DNA from: DAIOGN01 sp036745245
Lineage (GTDB): Bacteria > Zixibacteria > MSB-5A5 > JAUVRN01
Direction: 5' to 3'
DNA: 20,119 nt
Assembly (NCBI GenBank): GCA_036745245.1
Contig: DAIOGN010000054.1
Coordinates: forward strand, 1 to 20,119
Both the position numbers and the translations under genes were made by a program. Position 1 is the first letter of the stretch, and each line of letters opens with the position of its first letter. Shown piece after piece: positions 6,615-12,908 of the stretch. Below the pieces are notes generated by a model. The model saw only the letters and a list, made by a program, of their open reading frames with translations. It ran no database searches and was not told where the DNA came from.

Positions 6615-7188
6615 TCTTTGTTCCTATAACGAACAACTTGGGCTCTTCCAATACCGCCGATACAAAGTGATGACCGGCGCGAGCTTTGCTCTCGAACTCT
6701 GTGGCAGAGTACGAGCTCACGTTGACCTCGCGTGCAAGCCGCCTCCGCGCTTCGCGCAGTGGGAGTGCGAGTTCCTTAACGCCGACGTCGCCCACCACCA
6801 TCAGGTCGACGTCACTCGTCGAAAGCTCCTGGGCTCGGGCCACGGAACCGTAGACAAAGGCCATCACGAGCCGTGAGGCAACCGGCTCCAGCGCTTCGCG
6901 AAGGACGTCAACCAGGCCTGCAGTCTTCGCCATGAGCCCCTGCAGCTCCGGCAGGAAGGGGCTTTCAGGATCAGCCTGGTAGAACACCTGTTTCCCCACG
7001 GTCCGCTTGCGGAGAATACCTGCCTGAGCCAGGTTCACCAGCTCTCTTTGAAGGCTCGTCTTTGGGATTGTGAGGACACGCGAAAGTTCGCTGGCGTACC
7101 ACCAACGGTCCGGATGAAGAACTAGTGTGGCAAGGATCCTCTTTCGGATCGCTGGGAAGAGGGCATCGATTCCGCGGCGTGTACGCAT
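6499..7188 (-). CDS. Winged-helix plus MNT-type nucleotidyltransferase, antitoxin-like
   Basis: The product is 229 aa from ATG 7188. Residues about 5-70 form a winged helix (WYASELSRVLTIPKTSLQRELVNLAQAGIL). A minimal nucleotidyltransferase domain follows, with VYGSVARAQ (Gly114-Ser115) and the metal-binding pair Asp126 and Asp128 in SDVDLMVVG. In MNT/HEPN pairs the transferase can modify and silence the HEPN protein; the fused DNA-binding domain suggests autoregulation. A TTG at 7209 would add seven residues, but a promoter -10 box covers it and the mRNA should begin about 7190. The last 38 residues (basic, Arg/Gly-rich) are read out of frame over the start of the HEPN gene and may be dispensable. 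Confidence 0.88.
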   Translation of the reverse strand: MRTRRGIDALFPAIRKRILATLVLHPDRWWYASELSRVLTIPKTSLQRELVNLAQAGILRKRTVGKQVFYQADPESPFLPELQGLMAKTAGLVDVLREALEPVASRLVMAFVYGSVARAQELSTSDVDLMVVGDVGVKELALPLREARRRLAREVNVSSYSATEFESKARAGHHFVSAVLEEPKLFVIGTKNDLERTAGAGTGRKKTRHQGRTGSASSRRGTKPGRRAS

Positions 7189-7225
7189 AATGCGTACATA
7201 TGAACGCAAAAACGGGTCATGTCAA
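7181..7225 (-). promoter_or_regulatory. Promoter and palindromic operator of the winged-helix/HEPN operon
   Basis: On the minus strand TTGACA (7225-7220) is followed after 17 bases by CATATG (7202-7197), a fair -35/-10 pair. Transcription would start near 7190, two bases from ATG 7188, so the mRNA is probably leaderless. A 17-base palindrome with perfect 8-base arms, GTACGCAT-A-ATGCGTAC, covers 7181-7197. It spans the start site and includes the start codon. It is well placed for repression by the encoded winged helix. Confidence 0.6.
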
Positions 7226-7280
7226 GTGCCTGAATAGACCACTGCAACTGTCAGGCGACACCCACCTTTACGCAAGGTTC

Positions 7281-8039
7281 CTAGTCCGCCTTTGGCTGTG
7301 CCGCCCAGTGATCCTTCGTGCCGCGCATTCCAACCGGCAAGGCCAGCCCAACGCGCTTGCGATACAGAGCACCACCGCGTTCCAGGTTGGCGAGCATCAC
7401 TGAAGCGGCGTCGGCATACGGGATGATCATTTCGGGCACGAGCGCCGCGAACATCGGCAGCACAAGTACCGGAGGCAAGTGCCCGGCCAACGCCGGCAGC
7501 TGGGCCGGCAGGACATCCGTTGACATCCGAAGTTTATCCATGCCCAGGGCGGGTTGATCCACCATCGGACCAGGGCAGAGTAACCGCCAATCCAGATCCG
7601 AGCGAAGCAGGCGCTCGTAATTGGCCCGATGAGGCCAATACGTGGATCCGATCTTGGGCAGGTCAACGCCTCGGCGGCCTTTGGTGTCGAAGTCAAGGAG
7701 CGCCGCGCCCGCCATGAACCAGCACAGGGGGCGGGCCTGGCTGGGAAGAGACTCCACGGCCGACACCACGTGATCCACAAGGGCCACGAATCTCTCGCCT
7801 TCCGTGACGTTACCCGCGCAGCACACCAGAGCGTCGTGCCCTTCTGCGAATTGCGCCAGCATCGCGGTGGGCATGGTCATCAGGTCTGCCGTGAGCACCT
7901 GCGCCCGAGATGCAACTTCGGGACTCAGCTTGCCCGGGGATCGCACCAGCACGGAAAGGCGATGCCCGGCGCTCGTCGCCTGGCGGGCCACGTGGCTGCC
8001 TAACGATCCCGTGGCCCCGAGGAGTGCGAGTGAGGTCAT
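7281..8039 (-). CDS. NmrA-like / atypical SDR NAD(P)-binding protein
   Basis: A 252-aa Rossmann-fold protein. The N-terminus has the dinucleotide motif GATGSLG (Gly8, Gly11, Gly14) after a beta strand, then HRLSVLVRSPGKL, typical of the atypical short-chain dehydrogenases that include NmrA-like and NAD-dependent epimerase relatives. A YERLLRSDLDWRLLCPGPM stretch in the second half matches the conserved region of this group. The usual YxxxK catalytic pair is not obvious; YWPHRANYE may be its counterpart. The substrate cannot be deduced. The start ATG overlaps the stop of the upstream gene (ATGA, 8036-8039), so the two are translated together. Confidence 0.88.
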   Translation of the reverse strand: MTSLALLGATGSLGSHVARQATSAGHRLSVLVRSPGKLSPEVASRAQVLTADLMTMPTAMLAQFAEGHDALVCCAGNVTEGERFVALVDHVVSAVESLPSQARPLCWFMAGAALLDFDTKGRRGVDLPKIGSTYWPHRANYERLLRSDLDWRLLCPGPMVDQPALGMDKLRMSTDVLPAQLPALAGHLPPVLVLPMFAALVPEMIIPYADAASVMLANLERGGALYRKRVGLALPVGMRGTKDHWAAQPKAD

Positions 8040-9094
8040 GGCTTCCCCTCTCCAGACGAGTGTCCATGTTGGCCAAGGGCCTCCAGGCGCGACTTGATGG
8101 ACGTCATTTCCTGGTCCACCTTGTCCCGTAGTCCGTGCTTCATTCTGTCTTTCATGCCCGGAGGCGCGCTTCTCCGCAACGCATCGAGGCGCGATCGATT
8201 GACGTACACCACGTACATGCCGGCGGTCTCCTCGACCTGGTCATCGTCGATCACGGCCGTCAACTCAAGGGACGCCTCGAAGTAGTGACTAGCATACAGC
8301 TGCTTCGACGCGATCACACCCCTCATGGCTCCTTCGTGCACGGGGAACCAGACCACGTGGTTGAGGCACACAATCGGTCGCAGCTTCTCGTACTGTCTCT
8401 TGCTCCAGGAAATGAGACTCACCGCGCCCGGCACGTTAGCCTGAGGAAAACTGTCCAGATATGCATGCACCTCGGGCACGCTGTCCAGGAAGTAGCCGGA
8501 TTCCTCGAGCAGCTCGTGAAATTCATCCGCTATGCGCAGCGGATACTTCTGGTCGTCGTACTGCCCCAGGGCTGCATTTCCTCCCATCTGGTAGGCACCC
8601 ACGTAGTCCACCAGCATGTGCTTGAACATTTCAGTGACTTGCTTCTCACCTTCAGGGCTCTGCCAATTCACTTCCTGAGCGACCCGCTCAATGGCAGTCG
8701 CGGGCAGCTTGATGTCGCAATCGCCCACCTTGCATTCCCGGATGGCCACAAGGTCACTGGAATCCAATGAGAAGTCGCGCAGATCACTCACCCGCGGAGG
8801 ACTGTTGAACACCCCAAACTCCACCACCGGGTCGGTACTCATGAACGTCTCGAGCTTCTCATAGACCGCGGCGAACACGTCGGCGTGAGATTCCAGGTGC
8901 ATGACACCAACAATCGCAACCTCCGCCTCTCCCTCCGTGTCAAGCAACCGGGTCACAATCTCGCCCTGTTGCACCACCTGCAGATCCTTTTCAGAGAAGC
9001 CGGCCTGATCCCGCAGGAAGGCTTGCAGATCTTCCGGCAGCGCGGGCGCGGCGGTGGCAACCGCGCCCAGGAGAAGAATGGCCAGGGCGCTCAT
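8036..9094 (-). CDS. Secreted protein of unknown function with RECKVGDCDIKLP motif
   Basis: The product is 352 aa from ATG 9094, chosen because a signal peptide (MSALAILLLGAVATAAPALP) begins there and GGAG lies 9 bases upstream; the reading frame itself stays open to 9229. A conserved cysteine-containing motif, RECKVGDCDIKLP, lies near residue 120, followed by VDYVGAYQMGGNAALGQYDD and YASHYFEASLELTAV. I recall these motifs from a widespread family of uncharacterised exported proteins in Acidobacteria and relatives. No enzyme signature is visible. It is coupled to the SDR gene by a 4-base overlap, and may depend on it or share its substrate. Confidence 0.85.
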   Translation of the reverse strand: MSALAILLLGAVATAAPALPEDLQAFLRDQAGFSEKDLQVVQQGEIVTRLLDTEGEAEVAIVGVMHLESHADVFAAVYEKLETFMSTDPVVEFGVFNSPPRVSDLRDFSLDSSDLVAIRECKVGDCDIKLPATAIERVAQEVNWQSPEGEKQVTEMFKHMLVDYVGAYQMGGNAALGQYDDQKYPLRIADEFHELLEESGYFLDSVPEVHAYLDSFPQANVPGAVSLISWSKRQYEKLRPIVCLNHVVWFPVHEGAMRGVIASKQLYASHYFEASLELTAVIDDDQVEETAGMYVVYVNRSRLDALRRSAPPGMKDRMKHGLRDKVDQEMTSIKSRLEALGQHGHSSGEGKP

Positions 9095-9149
9095 GGGTGC
9101 AGCTCCGATACTGCCAGCTGACCCGGTGCCAGTGCACGACGGTTCGGAT

Positions 9150-9722
9150 TCATGAGTGCTCCAGCTTCTTGCCGAACGAACGCGCCCTGAAAGCCAGCCC
9201 CACGAGAATGATGCCCAGCGTGACGGCAAAGGTGCCTATCAGCCACAGCACAGCGAGTGCACCCTCGAGAGGACGAGCCATGAGCCACATACCAAAGACC
9301 ATCGATGCGAGCCCGCCCAGAACCAGCAGCCATTCGCCCTCGATCTCCTTTCGTAGACGGATGGCCGCCACGATCTCAAGAACACCCGTGGCCATGGCCC
9401 AGGCGGCGATATAGAACAGCAAGGCGAACGCCGTGAGATGGGGAACCAGGAACGTAACGGTACCGATGAATATTCCGATCAGACCCCCAAGCACCAATAA
9501 CCAGACATGCTCATGTTCTTTGCGTCCCGCGATGGCCATCCCGATTCCGAAAATGCCGTCGACCAGAGCGTAGGCTCCAAAGAGCGACACCAGTACCGCT
9601 ATGGATATCGCAGGTTGGACCCAGATGGCCACACCAAATCCGATGGCCAAAAGGCCGCGCAGAAGCAACACCCACCAGCTGCGCCGCAAGATGCCCGCCA
9701 GGGGCTTGTCTAAATTCATCAT
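9150..9722 (-). CDS. HdeD-family (DUF308) membrane protein
   Basis: The product is 190 aa from ATG 9722, with about six membrane helices in three related pairs (WWVLLLRGLLAIGFGVAIW, WLLVLGGLIGIFIGTVTFL, WLLVLGGLASMVFGMWLMA). This is the DUF308 pattern of HdeD, an inner-membrane protein linked to acid resistance in enteric bacteria; its role here is inferred as envelope stress. The frame is open to a further ATG at 9836, which would add a 38-residue polar extension. Both starts have near-identical signals (AAGGAG, 7-base gap, ATGATGA), so either or both could be used. I chose 9722 because it gives the usual family length. It lies downstream of ftsH on the same strand. Confidence 0.9.
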   Translation of the reverse strand: MMNLDKPLAGILRRSWWVLLLRGLLAIGFGVAIWVQPAISIAVLVSLFGAYALVDGIFGIGMAIAGRKEHEHVWLLVLGGLIGIFIGTVTFLVPHLTAFALLFYIAAWAMATGVLEIVAAIRLRKEIEGEWLLVLGGLASMVFGMWLMARPLEGALAVLWLIGTFAVTLGIILVGLAFRARSFGKKLEHS

Positions 9723-9830
9723 GGTACTACTCCTTCTCCTTGTTGTTGGTTGATTATTGAGGTCGCTGCGAACGGGCTGCGATCCGGATGGGCTCTTCAA
9801 GTTCTGAGCCGTGTCGTTACTCTGCCGTGT

Positions 9831-9849
9831 CATCATGGTCCTGCTCCTT
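9831..9849 (-). promoter_or_regulatory. Duplicated ribosome site and start upstream of the HdeD gene
   Basis: AAGGAG (9849-9844) precedes ATGATGA at 9836 with a 7-base gap. The HdeD start at 9722 has the same arrangement: GGAG 9733-9730, 7-base gap, ATGATGA. The two sites match at nearly every position over about 18 bases and are in the same frame with no stop between. Confidence 0.55.
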
Positions 9850-9893
9850 CCACTTCACAGTTGGTTTGCGTTGGCATTCGGCGCTGACGTGCG

Positions 9894-11894
9894 TCACGCC
9901 AGTTGATATTCAACAGTGACAGCGGGCGACAGCCCGGTCACTTCAAGGATCTGCTGTTCATCGAGCGTTTCGTGGCTCATCACCGAGACGACCAGCTTGT
10001 CGAGATGCGGGCGATACTGCGCGAGCAGACGCTTCGCCTCGCTGTGGCACTCGTCGATGATGCGCTGCACCTCCGCATCGATCAGTCGGGCCGTGGCATC
10101 GCTTACGGGTTTCTCGCCCGCGTAGGCGGAGGCTCCGCCCAGGTACGGGTTGCCCGCTGCCGCCAGCTGCACCATGCCCAGCTGATCGCTCATTCCCCAG
10201 CGCGTGACCATCATGCGCGCCAGCCGGGTCGCCTGCTCGATGTCGTTCTCGGCGCCGGTGGTCCTGGTACCGTAGACCAACTCCTCCGCGACACGTCCGC
10301 CCAGGAGGCCCACAATGCGTGAGCGCAGATACTCTTCCGTGTAGTTGTAGCGGTCGCTTGCCGGTTGCTGGTAGGTCACTCCGAGAGCGCTCCCGCGCGG
10401 AACGATGGACACCCGCTTCACCGGGTCCGCTCCGGGAATCACCAGTCCGAGGATCGTGTGTCCACCCTCGTGATACGCTATGCGCTCGCGGTCTGCGCGA
10501 CTCAGCAGTATGGGCCGCGCGGGTCCCAGAACAATCTTCTCCAGCGCGTCGAGGAAATCCTTGGCGTGCAGCTCGTTCTGCGAGCGTCGCGCCGCCAGGA
10601 GCGCTGCCTCATTGACCAGGTTCTTGATATCCGCGCCAGAGAGCCCGGGGGTCATCCCGGCCAGCTCGGCCAGATTCACGTCGTTGTAAAGTGGCGTCTC
10701 TCGCGTGTGCACCTTGAGGATCGCTTCCCGGCCCGTCTTGTCCGGCAGGTTGAGCACCACGCGACGATCGAAACGGCCGGGGCGCAACAGCGCCTTGTCG
10801 AGCACGTCGGGCTGATTAGTGGCGGCGAGGACGATGACGCTTTCCTTACTGGAGAAGCCATCCATCTCCGTCAGTATCTGGTTGAGCGTCTGTTCCTGTT
10901 CGCTGGATCCTCCGATAGCGAACTGGCCCCGCGCCCGTCCGATGGCATCCATTTCATCGATGAAGACGATGGCTGGTGCATGCGCTCTCGCTTCCTTGAA
11001 AAGATCCCGCACCCTCGCGGCGCCTACGCCCACGATCATCTCTACGAACTCCGATGCGCTCATCGAGAAGAAAGGCACGCCGGCTTCACCGGCGACCGCC
11101 TTGGCCAGAAGCGTCTTGCCTGTACCGGGTGCGCCCACGAGCAGCACGCCTTTCGGTGCTCTGCCGCCGAGGCGCGTGTACTTCTGCGGGTCTTTCAGAA
11201 AATCCACGATCTCTACGAGCTCGTTTTCCGCTTCGTCGATGCCCGCAACGTCGTCGAACGTCACTTTGGTGTCCTTCTCAGAGTCGAAGCGGCGTGCCTT
11301 GGTCTTGCCAATGCCCATGAGCCCGCCCATACCACCCACTCCGCCCATGCCGCCCTCTTTGGAAGCCCTGCGGAACATCCAGATGTAGAACCCGATGAAG
11401 AGCAGTCCTGGCCCGAAGCTGTAAAGCAACTTGAGCCCGGGGCTGTCTTCCTCCTGAATAGACCTGGCGCTGATCTTTACCCCGTTGTCTATCAGTATTC
11501 CTTCAAGGCCCTCGCCGGCGTAGATCGGCAGCGCCGTCTTGAAGACCGTCACCGTGCTCGGGGCCCCTGGCATCCTTGTGCCCTTTGCGCTATCCGGATT
11601 GAGAGTGACCGGTTCCTTGAATCGGCCGGTGATGATATCCCCATGGCCGGCAACTTCACTCACGTTGCCCCTGGTCACCTCGTCCCGAAACAGGCTGTAG
11701 GGGATCTCTACCATCCTCTCGGAACCAGGAGTCAGCCATCCTGCCAGGACGTAGTTCACAATCAGAATCACAGCGAATCCGAGCCACGTGTTCATGGGCG
11801 GAAGCTGCCGTTTCCCATCGCCTGAAGCGCCGGGCTTTGTGCCGGCTGGAGCCGGTGATGGCTCCTGGTTGTGCGTTCGCTCGGAAGTTTTCAT
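9894..11894 (-). CDS. ftsH: ATP-dependent zinc metalloprotease FtsH
   Basis: A 666-aa membrane-anchored AAA+ protease that degrades membrane and short-lived cytosolic proteins as a hexamer. The order is: cytosolic N-tail, first membrane helix at about 36-52, extracytoplasmic domain, second helix at about 157-175, a Gly/Met-rich linker, then Walker A GAPGTGKT at 254-261, Walker B VFIDEMDA, and SRH LRPGRFDR. The zinc site is HEGGH at 475-479 where most relatives have HEAGH, with the third ligand in TTGAENDIEQAT. ATG 11894 was preferred over GTG 11903 because GAGGTG lies 6 bases before it. It is the central gene of the minus-strand stress cluster, between a coiled-coil protein and HdeD. The polar N-terminal tail is longer than in housekeeping FtsH, so this is probably an accessory copy. 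Confidence 0.97.
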   Translation of the reverse strand: MKTSERTHNQEPSPAPAGTKPGASGDGKRQLPPMNTWLGFAVILIVNYVLAGWLTPGSERMVEIPYSLFRDEVTRGNVSEVAGHGDIITGRFKEPVTLNPDSAKGTRMPGAPSTVTVFKTALPIYAGEGLEGILIDNGVKISARSIQEEDSPGLKLLYSFGPGLLFIGFYIWMFRRASKEGGMGGVGGMGGLMGIGKTKARRFDSEKDTKVTFDDVAGIDEAENELVEIVDFLKDPQKYTRLGGRAPKGVLLVGAPGTGKTLLAKAVAGEAGVPFFSMSASEFVEMIVGVGAARVRDLFKEARAHAPAIVFIDEMDAIGRARGQFAIGGSSEQEQTLNQILTEMDGFSSKESVIVLAATNQPDVLDKALLRPGRFDRRVVLNLPDKTGREAILKVHTRETPLYNDVNLAELAGMTPGLSGADIKNLVNEAALLAARRSQNELHAKDFLDALEKIVLGPARPILLSRADRERIAYHEGGHTILGLVIPGADPVKRVSIVPRGSALGVTYQQPASDRYNYTEEYLRSRIVGLLGGRVAEELVYGTRTTGAENDIEQATRLARMMVTRWGMSDQLGMVQLAAAGNPYLGGASAYAGEKPVSDATARLIDAEVQRIIDECHSEAKRLLAQYRPHLDKLVVSVMSHETLDEQQILEVTGLSPAVTVEYQLA

Positions 11895-11951
11895 GTAAGT
11901 CACCTCGAAGTCTTTGTGTTTGTTGCTTACGTTGATTGAATCTGAAGTAAC

Positions 11952-11983
11952 GGAGAGGCCAGGCCACGCGGCCCGGCCTCTCC
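11952..11983 (-). other. Strong intercistronic hairpin upstream of ftsH
   Basis: GGAGAGGCC pairs with GGCCTCTCC, and inside it GGCC pairs with GGCC around ACGC, with one A-C mismatch (13 pairs in all). No T-tract follows on either strand, so it is more likely an mRNA-stabilising or attenuating element than a full terminator. It lies just after the stop of the coiled-coil gene. Confidence 0.6.
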
Positions 11984-11991
11984 CCAGAGTA

Positions 11992-12684
11992 CTAGAATCT
12001 CGCCTTGGCCTTCGCGATGGCCTCTCTCAGTTCAGCCGCCGCACTCTCGACGCCTCGTTTCAGCTCTCCGGACGCGGCTGTGCCCTTCTTCTTCGACGCC
12101 TCGAGCTTCTTCTGCGTGTCATTCAGCCGCGTGCGCAGCGCCGTCACCTCTTTCTCGAGTTTCACCTTCGCGTCCCCCTTGGCCTGGCGCGCCCGGGTTC
12201 CGAATTTCTCGAGATCAAATCCCCACTGTTTGAGCTCGGCCTCCAACTTCTCAGCCGTTGCCTGCGCGGTGTTCTTCGTCTGTTCCATGATTGCTCCTTT
12301 CTGAAGCGTGTGTGTGGATGTGTCAAAACGCCTGGTAAGCTTTGATGCCGGATCTCCGTGCGTCGTCGGTTCGGGCCGATGATTGAATTGGCGAGCACTC
12401 CTCTGAACCCACACCGAGTGATCGAGCAGACCCATGCCTTTCAGGGCGGAGCAGATCCTCAGTGCGAGAGGACTCTTGTCCTGAACCTCCGCCTCCGATT
12501 CCCAGTAGAGGTGAATGCTCAAGTCAAACTCGACGACGGAGTGCCGGTAGATCCTTATCTGATGCAGACGTGACAGCGAATCGCTCGGAAGGTCGGACTC
12601 ATTGATGCTGCGGAGCAGCTCTTCCAGGAGTCCGCCGCTTACGCTTCCAACCGAACGCAGGCTGATGATCTCAATCCAGTTCAT
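11992..12684 (-). CDS. Small conserved protein fused in frame to a coiled-coil protein
   Basis: The frame encodes 230 aa from ATG 12684. Residues 1 to about 95 (MNWIEIISLRS, then IYRHSVVEFDLSIHLYWESE, KSPLALRICSALKGMGLLDHSVWVQ) match a small family of unknown function that I recall as stand-alone proteins of about 90 residues. After a 35-residue unstructured join, the last 98 residues are a charged coiled coil (EKLEAELKQWGFDLEKFG, ALRTRLNDTQKKLEASKKK) of the kind seen near stress genes. An ATG at 12288 with AAGGAG five bases upstream would start the coiled-coil part alone. A lost stop codon has probably joined two genes. An ATG at 12711 would add nine residues but would lie at the predicted transcript start. 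First gene of the cluster leading to ftsH and the HdeD gene. Confidence 0.75.
   Translation of the reverse strand: MNWIEIISLRSVGSVSGGLLEELLRSINESDLPSDSLSRLHQIRIYRHSVVEFDLSIHLYWESEAEVQDKSPLALRICSALKGMGLLDHSVWVQRSARQFNHRPEPTTHGDPASKLTRRFDTSTHTLQKGAIMEQTKNTAQATAEKLEAELKQWGFDLEKFGTRARQAKGDAKVKLEKEVTALRTRLNDTQKKLEASKKKGTAASGELKRGVESAAAELREAIAKAKARF
12286..12299 (-). promoter_or_regulatory. Internal ribosome site and start of the coiled-coil part
   Basis: AAGGAG at 12299-12294 lies five bases before ATG 12288, in frame within the longer reading frame. It is stronger than the site at 12684, so a separate 98-aa coiled-coil protein (11992-12288) is likely made. Confidence 0.65.
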
Positions 12685-12723
12685 GTTGGTCTCTCTTTTA
12701 ATTGCCTCCATGCGTCGCCTCTT

Positions 12724-12739
12724 AGCAGCCCGTATGCCG
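12724..12739 (-). promoter_or_regulatory. Candidate sigma-54 (-24/-12) promoter of the stress cluster
   Basis: On the minus strand CGGCATACGGGCTGCT has GG and GC separated by the required ten bases and keeps GGCA and TGCT of the consensus TGGCACG-N4-TTGCW; four positions differ. A start near 12714 gives a 30-base leader before ATG 12684. An enhancer-binding protein is divergently encoded next door. Confidence 0.45.
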
Positions 12740-12791
12740 GCAACGCTAATCGTTTGCTATGACGTAAGTTAGCCTGACAGGAAGGTCGGGG

Positions 12792-12834
12792 AATTACCAC
12801 ATTTGGCAATGCTCTATTGCTATCCGTGGTAATT
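12792..12834. promoter_or_regulatory. Nested symmetric palindrome, probable activator binding site
   Basis: Outer arms AATTACCAC (12792-12800) and GTGGTAATT (12826-12834) are perfect inverted repeats. Inner arms GCAAT (12806-12810) and ATTGC (12816-12820) share the same centre near 12813, with 5-base gaps on both sides. The centre is about 100 bases upstream of the predicted sigma-54 start near 12714, a usual distance for enhancer sites. It also lies upstream of the activator gene, so it could control both. Confidence 0.6.
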
Positions 12835-12908
12835 ACTATGATATTTCGAAAGCTATTTCACTGCTCGGAAGGCGGCGCGATCAGCCACGGCGCGCGAGGA
12901 AGGGCGAA

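Noticed and set aside
10365..11825. Long open frame on the plus strand opposite ftsH
   Set aside because: It is a shadow of the GC-rich ftsH codon pattern; composition and residues match no family.
12805..12820. TGGCA...TTGC resembling a sigma-54 promoter on the plus strand for the activator
   Set aside because: GG and GC are 12 bases apart instead of 10, and the sequence is better explained as part of the nested palindrome.
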